Source of the DNA: Actinomadura syzygii
Lineage (GTDB): Bacteria; Actinomycetota; Actinomycetes; Streptosporangiales; Streptosporangiaceae
Assembly: GCF_008085905.1 (NCBI RefSeq)
Contig: NZ_VSFF01000015.1
Span: 62,001-126,000, forward strand
Direction: 5' to 3'
Length of the DNA: 64,000 bases
Part shown: positions 31,513 to 39,464 of the stretch, piece by piece
Position numbering within the stretch: position 1 is the first letter of the stretch
Layout: each line of letters opens with the position of its first letter
Program-made: the position numbers and the translations under genes
Notes under the pieces: generated by a model
The model's database searches: none
Told to the model about the DNA's origin: nothing
What the model saw: the letters and a program-made list of their open reading frames with translations, nothing else

Positions 31513-33039
31513 GTGCTGCTGTACGAGCACATCGAGAACGCGGCGCGCCGCCGTCCCGCCGACACGGCGCTGGTGTGCGGCGGCCGCGCCACCACCTACG
31601 CCGAGCTGGACGCGGCGGCCCGGCGGATCTGCGCGGTCCTGGCCGCGACGACGGAGCCGGGCGACCGGATCGCCGTGCTGTCGGACAACCGGGCGGAGTT
31701 CGTCCAGCTCCTCTTCGCCGTGCCGGGATCCGGCCGGACGCTCGTCCTGCTCAACCCGCGGTCCGGCCCGAACGAGCTGGCCGACGCGGTCCGCCGGTCG
31801 GGGGCCCGCGTCCTCGTGACCGAGCCCGCGTTCGCCGACGGCCTCGCGGCGTGGCGCGACCGCGTGCCGCTTCGCGAGGTGGTCTGGATGGACGCCGCCC
31901 CGGACGGCTCGGCCGACCCGGACTGGGCCCGCTGGCTGGACGCCGACCCCGCCGGCGCCTGGCCCGTCCGCGACGACGCCTCGGACGCCTGGCTGATCTA
32001 CACGTCCGGGACGACGGGCCGCTCCAAGGGCGTGGTGCTGTCCCACCGGGCCGTGTCCGCCGCGGCGGCCGGGTTCCTGCTGGCGCTGTCGCCGCGCGGC
32101 GGGATGCGGATGCTGATGCCGTTCTCCCTCAGCCACGTCACCGCGCACGCCGCCGTCGCCGTCTTCGCGGCCGGCGGGACGCTGGTGCTCCAGCGGCGCT
32201 TCCGCCCGGCCGACTACCTGCGGGCGATCGGGGAGCACCGCGTCACGATCGCCGCCGTCGCGCCCGCCATGCTGGCCATGCTCCTCGCCGAACCCGAGTT
32301 GGAACACGCGAACCTGGAGAGCCTCGACGTGCTCTTCTACGGGTCCTCGCCGATCAACCCGGACCTGATCCGCGCCACCATGCGCGCCTTCCCGGGGGTG
32401 AGCCTCGTCCAGGCGTACGGGCAGACCGAGTCGACCGGCGCGGCGGTGTGGCTGGACGCCGAGGCGCACCGGCGCGGCGTGGACGGCGAGGAATGGCTGC
32501 TGGGCTGCGCGGGGCGTCCCGGACCGCTGGTCGGGATGCGGCTCGTGGACGAGTCGGGCCGCGACGTGCCGTCGGGTGTGCCCGGCGAGGTGCTGCTCCG
32601 GGCGGACCAGGTCATGTCGCGCTACTGGGACGACCCGGAGTCCACTCGCGGCGCGCTCTCATCCGACGGCTGGCTGCGCACTGGCGACCTGGGCGTCCTG
32701 CACGAGTCGGGGGTGCTGCGGCTGATCGACCGCAAGAAGGATCTGATCATCACGGGTGGCGAGAACGTGTCGAGCGTGGAGGTGGAGAACGCGCTCCTCG
32801 CCCATCCGGACGTCCGCGAGGCCGCCGTGGTCGGCGTCCCCGACCCGGTGCTGGGCGAGGCGGTGTGCGCGGTCGTCGTCCGCCGTCCCGGGTCGTCCCT
32901 GGACGAGGAGGCCGTCGTCGCCCACGCCCGCGCGGAGCTGGCGTCCTACAAGAAACCGCGGATCGTCCGGTTCGTGGAGGCGTTGCCCCGCAACGCCGCG
33001 GGCAAGGTACTGAAGCAGGAGCTGAGGGCGAACGTCTGA
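31513..33039 (+). CDS. AMP-dependent acyl-CoA synthetase/ligase
   Basis: A 508-residue ANL-family ligase. LIYTSGTTGRSKGVVLSH lies near residue 160, YGQTESTG near 300, GDLGVLHESGVLRLIDRKKDLIITGGENVSS near 395, and PRNAAGKVLKQELR with the catalytic Lys at the end. It is the last gene of the aromatic/sulfate operon, 14 bp after the sulfatase, and probably activates an acid released by ring cleavage or a side chain. GTG 31513 is the best in-frame start, although the nearest GGAG is rather far upstream. The substrate is unknown. Confidence 0.88.
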   Translation: MLLYEHIENAARRRPADTALVCGGRATTYAELDAAARRICAVLAATTEPGDRIAVLSDNRAEFVQLLFAVPGSGRTLVLLNPRSGPNELADAVRRSGARVLVTEPAFADGLAAWRDRVPLREVVWMDAAPDGSADPDWARWLDADPAGAWPVRDDASDAWLIYTSGTTGRSKGVVLSHRAVSAAAAGFLLALSPRGGMRMLMPFSLSHVTAHAAVAVFAAGGTLVLQRRFRPADYLRAIGEHRVTIAAVAPAMLAMLLAEPELEHANLESLDVLFYGSSPINPDLIRATMRAFPGVSLVQAYGQTESTGAAVWLDAEAHRRGVDGEEWLLGCAGRPGPLVGMRLVDESGRDVPSGVPGEVLLRADQVMSRYWDDPESTRGALSSDGWLRTGDLGVLHESGVLRLIDRKKDLIITGGENVSSVEVENALLAHPDVREAAVVGVPDPVLGEAVCAVVVRRPGSSLDEEAVVAHARAELASYKKPRIVRFVEALPRNAAGKVLKQELRANV

Positions 33040-33087
33040 GGCCCGCTGCGCTGTATACAATATTTCCTGCACAACGTGGGGCGACGG

Positions 33088-34062
33088 ATGCGGCTGACCC
33101 AGTACGCGCACGGTGGCGGATGCGCCTGCAAGATCCCTCCGGGCGAGCTGGAGGAGGTGGTGGCGGGCCTCGGCGGGCGACCGGACGGCGACCTCCTCGT
33201 CGGCCTCGACTCCGGCGACGACGCCGCCGTCGTGCGGATCTCCGGCGACACGGCGGTGGTGGCCACGGCCGACTTCTTCACCCCCGTCGTCGACGACCCG
33301 TACGACTGGGGCCGGATCGCCGCCGCCAACGCGCTCTCCGACGTGTACGCGATGGGCGGCCGTCCGCTCGTCGCGGTGAACCTGCTGGCCTGGCCTCGGG
33401 ACGTGCTGCCGTTCGACGTGGCCCGCGAGGTGCTGCGCGGCGGCCTCGACGTCGCCGTCCTCGCCGAGTGCCACGTCGGCGGCGGGCACAGCGTGGACGA
33501 CCCCGAGCCCAAGTACGGGATGGCGGTGACCGGCATCGCGGACGCCGGCCGCCTGCTGCGCAACGACCGGGGCCGTGCGGGCACGCCGCTCTCGCTCACC
33601 AAGCCGCTCGGGCTCGGCGTCCTGAACAACCGGCACAAGGCCACCGGCGAGGTGTTCGAGCAGGCCGTCGCCATCATGACGGAGCTCAACCGCGACGCCG
33701 CCGCGGCCGCGCTGAAGGCCGGTGCCGTCTGCGCGACCGACGTGACGGGGTTCGGGCTGCTCGGGCACCTGCACAAACTGGCCCGCGCCTCCGGCGTGTC
33801 CGCCGTGGTCGACGCGGCCGCGGTCCCCTACGCGGACGGCGCGCGCGAGGCGGTGCGCGACGGCTACGTCAGCGGCGGGACCAGGCGGAACCTCGACTGG
33901 GTCGCCCCGCGCACCGACTTCGGCTCGGCGGACGAGGAGACCCGGCTGCTGCTCGCGGACGCGCAGACCTCCGGCGGCCTCCTGGTCGCCGGTGAGGTGC
34001 CGGGGGCGCCGATCGTGGGCGAGCTGGTCGCCGCCCGCGACCGCAGCCTGCTGGTGCGCTGA
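33088..34062 (+). CDS. selD: Selenide, water dikinase (selenophosphate synthetase)
   Basis: A 324-residue enzyme making selenophosphate, the selenium donor for tRNA-Sec, from selenide and ATP. YAHGGGCACKIPPGEL at the N-terminus is the SelD signature; the position that is Sec or Cys in other SelDs is Cys, with the adjacent catalytic Lys. DDAAVV, TADFFTPVVDDPYDWGRIAAANALSDVYAMGG and GGHSVDDPEPKYGMAV are characteristic. ATG 33088 is preferred to GTG 33076. TTGTATACAG-like sequence 30 bp upstream may be a promoter or operator element. Together with selB 8 kb away it shows that the organism makes selenoproteins. Confidence 0.95.
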   Translation: MRLTQYAHGGGCACKIPPGELEEVVAGLGGRPDGDLLVGLDSGDDAAVVRISGDTAVVATADFFTPVVDDPYDWGRIAAANALSDVYAMGGRPLVAVNLLAWPRDVLPFDVAREVLRGGLDVAVLAECHVGGGHSVDDPEPKYGMAVTGIADAGRLLRNDRGRAGTPLSLTKPLGLGVLNNRHKATGEVFEQAVAIMTELNRDAAAAALKAGAVCATDVTGFGLLGHLHKLARASGVSAVVDAAAVPYADGAREAVRDGYVSGGTRRNLDWVAPRTDFGSADEETRLLLADAQTSGGLLVAGEVPGAPIVGELVAARDRSLLVR

Positions 34063-34090
34063 ACCGGAGACTCGTACCGTCCATCGCTTC

Positions 34091-34131
34091 ATACTCTATT
34101 TTCTATTGACACACCCGATTTCGTATATGAT
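34091..34131 (+). promoter_or_regulatory. Promoter/operator region of the selenium-locus importer
   Basis: This AT-rich stretch contains ATACTCTAT-ttt-CTAT (34091-34106), TTGACA (34106-34111) and TATATGAT (34124-34131). The -35/-10 spacing is short, so promoter assignment is tentative. The first motif matches one upstream of the GntR gene at 43912 in 13 of 16 bases (all but the NNN), suggesting shared control. Confidence 0.5.
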
Positions 34132-34180
34132 CCTGTGCCCCAGGCGCCGGTCGGACAGCCACCGGACAGAGGGAGCTCAG

Positions 34181-35110
34181 ATGAGCCGCAGGATCACCGT
34201 GCCCGGCGGCTGGTGGCGGCGGCGTCGGGAGGACGGGCCCGCGGGCGGGGCCCGGAAGCCGCCGTGGACGCTCGCCTTCGTCGGCGTCGTCCTGCTGATC
34301 GGGATGCACTTCGCCGCCCCGCTGTCGGGCGGCGTCTACGCCTTCACCGACTGGGACGGCTTCAACTCCGCGAACTTCGTCGGCTGGGACAACTTCCGCG
34401 AGATCATGGACTCGCAGGTCCAGCGCAACGCGCTGCTCCACACGCTCGTGCTGGCCGCCTGCTACCTCGTGCTGGTCAACGTCGTGGGCCTGGTGCTGGC
34501 CCTCGCGCTGAACCGGACGCTTAAGTCGCGCAACGTCCTGCGGACCCTGTTCTTCGCGCCCGCCGTCCTCAGCCCGCTCGCCGTCTCGTACGTCTGGCAG
34601 TACATGTTCACCTACGACGGCGCGATCAACCGGATGCTCGGCGGGATCGCCCTGGACTCCCTGCGCCATGAATGGCTCGGCGACCCGTCAACGGCGATCT
34701 GGTGCGTGCTGGTCGTCATGGTCTGGCAGCACTCCGGCCAGGCGATGATCATCTATCTGGCCGGGCTGCAGGGCGTGGCCGACGAGCTGGAGGAGGCGGC
34801 CGTCATCGACGGCGCGCGGACGTGGATGCGGCTGCGGCGCGTCACGCTGCCGCTGCTCGCGCCCGCGTTCACCATCGTGTCCACGCTGATGCTGATCTCC
34901 GGGCTGCGGGTCTTCGACCAGGTGTACGCGCTCACGGGAGGCGGCCCCGTGTACTCGACCGAGACCCTGGCGACGCAGGTCTACCAGCAGACGTTCGTCG
35001 AGGGCCGGTTCGGGTTCGGCGCGTCCATCGCGATGGTGATGACCGTGCTGATCTCCATTCTGGGAATCGTCAACATGATGTATCAGCGACGCCGGGAAAG
35101 GCGGTTGTAG
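34181..35110 (+). CDS. Sugar-type ABC permease (MalF/UgpA-like)
   Basis: A 309-residue permease. After a basic start (MSRRITVPGGWWRRRREDG) come about six membrane helices. GLQGVADELEEAAVIDGARTWMRLRRVTLPLLAP near residue 195 is the EAA coupling loop. FTDWDGFNSANFVGWDNF after the first helix is typical of the CUT1 group. It begins an operon with a second permease, an ATPase and a thioredoxin-reductase-like gene. Its binding protein is probably the opposite-strand gene at 38063. The ligand is unknown; CUT1 systems usually carry di- or oligosaccharides or glycerol phosphodiesters. Confidence 0.9.
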   Translation: MSRRITVPGGWWRRRREDGPAGGARKPPWTLAFVGVVLLIGMHFAAPLSGGVYAFTDWDGFNSANFVGWDNFREIMDSQVQRNALLHTLVLAACYLVLVNVVGLVLALALNRTLKSRNVLRTLFFAPAVLSPLAVSYVWQYMFTYDGAINRMLGGIALDSLRHEWLGDPSTAIWCVLVVMVWQHSGQAMIIYLAGLQGVADELEEAAVIDGARTWMRLRRVTLPLLAPAFTIVSTLMLISGLRVFDQVYALTGGGPVYSTETLATQVYQQTFVEGRFGFGASIAMVMTVLISILGIVNMMYQRRRERRL

Positions 35111-35956
35111 ATGGGTGCCTTCCGGTACACCTCACGGTCTTTCGTCCGCGAGTTAGCGATGATCCTGGCGGCGATGCTGTTCTCGTTACCCTTCTACTTC
35201 CTGATCGCCATCTCGCTGAAAAGCGACCGGCAACTCACGCGCGAACCGCTCAAGCCGCCGCTGGCCGACCCGAACTGGGGCAACTACGCGGACGCCTGGT
35301 CCAACGGCGGCACGACGGGCGGCATGGGACGCGCGTTCTTCAACACGGTGATCATCACGGTCGGCAGCGTGGTCTGCCTGGTATTGGTGTCGTCGATGAC
35401 GGCGTACGTGATCGCCAGGCGGACGTCGAAGCTGAGCAACGGGCTCTACGTCCTGTTCGTGATCGGGTTCATCATGCCCGCCACGCTCGGTCTCGTGCCG
35501 GTCTACGTCGTCATGCGCAGCGCGGGCCTGCTCGCCACCTACCACGGGATCATCATCCTGCACACGGCGGGCATCCTGCCCTTCGCCGTGTTCCTCTACG
35601 TGGGTTTCATCCGCGCGCTGCCCACGGAATATGAAGAGGCCGCGCAGGTGGACGGCGCCGGGATGCTCCGCACATTCTTTCGGGTCGTGATCCCCTTGCT
35701 GCGGCCGATCACCACGACCGTGGCGATGCTGTCCGGGCTGATCGTGTGGAACGACTTCTTCATCGCGCTCATCTTCATGAGCGGCAGCTCGATCGGGACT
35801 TTGCCGGTCGCGCTGAACTCCTTCGTCAACGAGAACTACACCCAGTGGAACCTTGTGTTCGCGGGGGCGACGATCGCCATTCTCCCCGTGCTCGGCGTCT
35901 TCGTCGTCGCGCAGCGGCAGTTCGTCCGAGGCTTGGCCGGCGGAATCCGAGGCTGA
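35111..35956 (+). CDS. Sugar-type ABC permease (MalG/UgpE-like)
   Basis: A 281-residue permease whose ATG follows the previous TAG without a gap. About six hydrophobic segments are visible. GFIRALPTEYEEAAQVDGAGMLRTFFRVVIPLLRPI near residue 170 is the EAA loop, and NDFFIALIFM and the C-terminal GVFVVAQRQFVRGLAGGIRG tail fit MalG-type proteins. It pairs with the preceding permease in the membrane. Intact. Confidence 0.92.
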   Translation: MGAFRYTSRSFVRELAMILAAMLFSLPFYFLIAISLKSDRQLTREPLKPPLADPNWGNYADAWSNGGTTGGMGRAFFNTVIITVGSVVCLVLVSSMTAYVIARRTSKLSNGLYVLFVIGFIMPATLGLVPVYVVMRSAGLLATYHGIIILHTAGILPFAVFLYVGFIRALPTEYEEAAQVDGAGMLRTFFRVVIPLLRPITTTVAMLSGLIVWNDFFIALIFMSGSSIGTLPVALNSFVNENYTQWNLVFAGATIAILPVLGVFVVAQRQFVRGLAGGIRG

Positions 35957-35958
35957 CC

Positions 35959-37101
35959 ATGGGAACGATCGGCATTCGCGGGCTGGGCAAGGTGTACCCG
36001 GGCGGGACGCGGGCGCTCCGCGACCTCGACCTGGAGATCGCGGACGGCGAGTTCATGGTCTTCGTCGGGCCGTCCGGCTGCGGCAAGACGACCGCGCTCC
36101 GCATGATCGCCGGGCTGGAGACGATCGAGGAAGGCGAGATCAGCATCGGCGGGACGGTCGTGAACCGGGTCGAGCCCCGCAAGCGCGACGTCGCCATGGT
36201 CTTCCAGAACTACGCCCTCTACCCGCACATGAGCGTCTACGACAACATCGCCTTTCCCTTGCAGTGCGAGGGCAGGCGCAAGCAGGAGATCAAGGAGCGG
36301 GTGGAGGAGGCCGCCCGGCTCCTCGGCCTCGACGAGCTGCTGAAACGCAAGCCGCGCGCGCTGTCGGGCGGTCAGCGGCAGAGGGTCGCGATGGGGCGGG
36401 CGATCGTCCGCAAGCCACAGGCGTTCCTGCTGGACGAGCCGCTCTCCAACCTGGACGCGAAGCTGCGCATGCAGATGCGGGCCGAGCTGTCCACCGTCCA
36501 GCGGACGCTCGGCGTCACCACCGTCTACGTCACCCACGACCAGGTCGAGGCGATGACGATGGGCACGCGGATCGCCGTCATGCGCGACGGGCTGCTCCAG
36601 CAGGAGGGCACTCCCGAGCTGGTGTACGGACGTCCGAGCAACATGTTCGTGGCGACGTTCATCGGGTCGCCCGGCATGAACCTGCTGAGCTGCCCGCTGG
36701 TCGCCGACGGCCCGGACGACCTGCGCTGCGTCGTGGGCGAGGAGCGGATTCCGGCGCCGCGCGAGATGCACCGGGCGCTGGAGCGCTTCGCCGGTTCGGA
36801 GGTCGTCGTCGGCGTCCGTCCGGAGAAGCTCACCGACGCGCCGCGCGCCGCAGCCGGGGACGCCGCCGGGCGGCTGCGCGGCGAGGTGACGGTCGTGGAG
36901 ATGCTCGGGCACGAGCGGCTCGTCCAGGTGGAGCTCCCCGGACGGCCGGTGGCCGCCGACCCCGGCGCCGCGGACAAGGTCACCGTGTACGCGCGGTTCT
37001 CGCCCGCGTCCCCGGTGAAGCCGCTGGAGACCGTCGCCATCCCGGTGAACCCGGCCGACCTGCACTTCTTCGACCCCGAGACCGGGGAGGCGATCAGATG
37101 A
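35959..37101 (+). CDS. Sugar-type ABC ATPase (MalK/UgpC-like)
   Basis: A 380-residue CUT1-type ATPase, complete: Walker A GPSGCGKTT near residue 37, VFQNYALYPHMSV near 80, signature LSGGQRQRVAMGRAI near 133, Walker B AFLLDEPLSNLD near 155 and H-loop YVTHDQVEA near 190. A TOBE-type C-terminal domain follows (VGVRPEKLTDAP near 290). It is the intact counterpart of the decayed ATPase at 10.4 kb. Its stop overlaps the start of the thioredoxin-reductase-like gene (ATGA), which ties that reductase to this transporter. Confidence 0.93.
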   Translation: MGTIGIRGLGKVYPGGTRALRDLDLEIADGEFMVFVGPSGCGKTTALRMIAGLETIEEGEISIGGTVVNRVEPRKRDVAMVFQNYALYPHMSVYDNIAFPLQCEGRRKQEIKERVEEAARLLGLDELLKRKPRALSGGQRQRVAMGRAIVRKPQAFLLDEPLSNLDAKLRMQMRAELSTVQRTLGVTTVYVTHDQVEAMTMGTRIAVMRDGLLQQEGTPELVYGRPSNMFVATFIGSPGMNLLSCPLVADGPDDLRCVVGEERIPAPREMHRALERFAGSEVVVGVRPEKLTDAPRAAAGDAAGRLRGEVTVVEMLGHERLVQVELPGRPVAADPGAADKVTVYARFSPASPVKPLETVAIPVNPADLHFFDPETGEAIR

Positions 37102-38051
37102 CGGACGACTTCGAGATCCTCGTCGCGGGCGGCGGCGTGGCCGGGCTGACCGCCGGGTTGTTCGCCGCCCGCAACGGACGCCGGACAGGGCTGCTGCTCG
37201 GCGACGGCATCGGCGGCGGGCACCTGATCGGCGTCGGCCGCATCGAGGACTTCCCCGGCTTCCCCGAGGGCGTCCCCGGCTACGACCTGTGCCCGATGAT
37301 CCAGGAGCAGGCGCAGGACGCGGGCGTCGAGTTCGTGACGAGCGCCCTCAAGGGCCTCGCCCCGGCGGACGGCGGCTGGGCGGCCACCACCGGCGACGGC
37401 GAGGTCCGCGCCGGAGCCGTCATCGTCGCGACCGGGTCGGCGCTGCGCGCGCTGGAAGTGCCGGGCGAGGAGAGGCTGCGCGGGCACGGCGTCTCGAGCT
37501 GCGCGACGTGCGACGGGCCGCTGCACCGGGGCAAGGCCGTCGCCGTCGTCGGCGGCGGCGACTCCGCGCTGCTGGAGGCGCTGGAACTGACCGACCACGT
37601 GGAGCGGGTCGTGCTGTTGCATCGCGGTGAGAGCCTCACCGGGCAGCACACGTACGCGAGGCGCGTCCTGGAGCACCCGTCGATCGAGGTGCGCGGCTCG
37701 ACCGCCGTCGAGGAGATCGTCGGCGACACCGCCGTGGCAGGCGTCAAGATCAGGCACACCGGCACGGGCGAGACGGCGGAAGAGCAGGTCGCCGGCGTGT
37801 TCGTGTACGTGGGGCTGCGTCCGCAGACCGACATGCTGCGCGGCCTGCTCCCGCTGGCCGACGACGGGCGCGTCCCGACGGACGGCGCCATGCGCACCGC
37901 CCTGCCCGGAGTGTTCGCGGCGGGCGACATCAGGACCGACTCGGCCGCGCAGGCGGTCGCCGCGGCGGGCGACGGCGCGACCGCCGCGCTCGCCGCGCAC
38001 CGCCACCTCGCCGACCCCGGCCGTCCGTGGCCGGTCCTTTCCGCCCCTTGA
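37098..38051 (+). CDS. Thioredoxin reductase-like flavoprotein
   Basis: A 317-residue FAD/NAD(P)-dependent reductase. The FAD motif VAGGGVAGLTAGLFAARNG is at residues 9-27. The redox-active pair lies in SSCATCDGPLHRGK near 138 (CxxC), followed by the NADPH motif VVGGGDSALLEALELTD. FAAGDIRTDSAAQAVAAAGDGATAAL near 275 is the C-terminal FAD block. It follows the family's low-molecular-weight TrxB layout, but its fusion to the ABC operon and proximity to a Sec-Ser-Gly-Cys protein suggest it may reduce that selenoprotein rather than serve as the housekeeping TrxB. No thioredoxin gene is adjacent. It ends 11 bp from the convergent binding-protein gene. Confidence 0.88.
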   Translation: MTDDFEILVAGGGVAGLTAGLFAARNGRRTGLLLGDGIGGGHLIGVGRIEDFPGFPEGVPGYDLCPMIQEQAQDAGVEFVTSALKGLAPADGGWAATTGDGEVRAGAVIVATGSALRALEVPGEERLRGHGVSSCATCDGPLHRGKAVAVVGGGDSALLEALELTDHVERVVLLHRGESLTGQHTYARRVLEHPSIEVRGSTAVEEIVGDTAVAGVKIRHTGTGETAEEQVAGVFVYVGLRPQTDMLRGLLPLADDGRVPTDGAMRTALPGVFAAGDIRTDSAAQAVAAAGDGATAALAAHRHLADPGRPWPVLSAP

Positions 38052-38053
38052 AA

Positions 38054-38069
38054 GGGCTCGGCTCAGCCC
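38054..38069. terminator. Weak hairpin between convergent genes
   Basis: GGGCT-cggctc-AGCCC overlaps the end of the binding-protein gene directly after the reductase stop; CCCTT-ga-AAGGG overlaps it on the left. Either could help end transcription, but stems are only 5 bp. Confidence 0.3.
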
Positions 38070-39409
38070 CGGGTGGCGTCCCAGGACTCGTCCATGGCCT
38101 TGAGGATGTCGTCGACGGTCCGGGTCTTGTTGTAGAGGCCCGCCATCATCTTGTAGGCGGCCAGCGCCGGGGCGTCGGAGGGCCACATGGTGCTGGCGCC
38201 CAGGCTGTACCTGCCCTGCTTGGCCAGCGGTTCCAGCGGCTTCAGGAAGGCGGGCAGCTCACCGCGCGCCATCTGGGCGGGAGAGAAGGAGCCGGTCGCC
38301 GTGGCGAGCTGGTCGCGCCGCTGCGCCACGAAGTCGAGGAACTCGATCGACTGCTTGACGTGCTTGCCGTGGGCGGCCACCGACATCGCGCCCACCTCCA
38401 GTGGGAGCGTGCTGCTGCGCCGTCCCGGCACCGGGATCGCGGCCCACTTGCGCTTCGGGTTCCGCGCGGTGACATAGGTCGAGGCCGTCGACGGCCCGAT
38501 CCCCATCGCGGCCTTGTCGCCCTTGATCTGGAGGTTCTTGCCCTCCTCGGTGGTGCGGCCCGCCCCGCCGGGGTAGTAGCAGTCCGCGTTGATCATGTCG
38601 ACGACCTGCTGGAAGGTCTGCCGCCAGCCCGGCGTGGTCTGGAACCTGACCTGCCCGGCGGCACGCTGCTCGTCCCAGTCCGGGTCGTCGCTGTAGACGT
38701 TGGCGGCGGAGAAGGACTGCAACAGCATGCGATTGCCCGCCGGGTCGGCGGCTCCCGGCACCAGCGCGTACTTGCCGTGCTTGCGGATCTCCCCGCAGAG
38801 CTTCAGCAGGTCGGCGAACGTCGACGGCGGCTTCAACCCCCACCCCTTCAGCTCGTCGACCGTGTAGTCCATGAACTCCGTGGACATGCCCGTGACCAGG
38901 GCGTACACCTTGCCCTTGTAGGTGACGGTGGGGGCCAGCAGCGGCGGCAGGCCCTTCGTCCACGGCTTGGAGCTGAGGTCCTCCAGGCGGTGGGCCTTGG
39001 CGAGCTTGTAGAGCGGCAGCCCGGTGGCGCCGCCGCCCGATCCGGGCGAGATGCCGAGGATGTCGGGCGGGTTTCCGGCCTGGATCTCGGTGGTCGCGGC
39101 CGGGCCGATCTTCGGCGCGGGCATGTACCGCACCGTCATCTTGATGCGCGGCGCGTTGGCGGTGTTGAACTCCTTCACGAGCGCGTCGAGCCCGGTCTTG
39201 ACCGCGGGGGACGCGTACATCCGCAGCGACGCGTCGCCCGAGCCGCCGCCGGACCCGCCGCAACCGGCGGCCATCACCGTCAGCGCCGAGGCCCCGGCGA
39301 TGGAGGCGATCCAGGCGGGCCGCCTTCCGCGGCCCCGCCCTCCGTGCCGGTTCCCGGGGAGCGTGGGAGGTCGGCCCCCCACGGGGAAGCCGAGCGGTCT
39401 GCCTTCCAT
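38063..39409 (-). CDS. ABC substrate-binding lipoprotein (CUT1 sugar type)
   Basis: A 448-residue extracellular lipoprotein. A long basic leader ends in the lipobox ALTVMAAGC near residue 49, followed by a Gly/Ser linker. LRMYASPAVKTGLDALVKEFNTANAPRIKMTVRYMPAP and YKGKVYALVTGMSTEFMDYTVDELKGWGL are typical of family 1 solute-binding proteins, and a C-terminal DILKAMDESWDATRG completes the fold. ATG 39409 has GAGGAGGA upstream. It is the only CUT1-type binding protein in the window, so it probably serves the permease pair at 34181-35956. It sits 55 bp downstream of the selenoprotein gene on the same strand, likely co-transcribed. Confidence 0.88.
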   Translation of the reverse strand: MEGRPLGFPVGGRPPTLPGNRHGGRGRGRRPAWIASIAGASALTVMAAGCGGSGGGSGDASLRMYASPAVKTGLDALVKEFNTANAPRIKMTVRYMPAPKIGPAATTEIQAGNPPDILGISPGSGGGATGLPLYKLAKAHRLEDLSSKPWTKGLPPLLAPTVTYKGKVYALVTGMSTEFMDYTVDELKGWGLKPPSTFADLLKLCGEIRKHGKYALVPGAADPAGNRMLLQSFSAANVYSDDPDWDEQRAAGQVRFQTTPGWRQTFQQVVDMINADCYYPGGAGRTTEEGKNLQIKGDKAAMGIGPSTASTYVTARNPKRKWAAIPVPGRRSSTLPLEVGAMSVAAHGKHVKQSIEFLDFVAQRRDQLATATGSFSPAQMARGELPAFLKPLEPLAKQGRYSLGASTMWPSDAPALAAYKMMAGLYNKTRTVDDILKAMDESWDATRG

Positions 39410-39464
39410 GGGTCCTGGTCCTCCTCTGTGCCGGTTGCCTGTCACGGGCGCGCACCCTCCGTGC

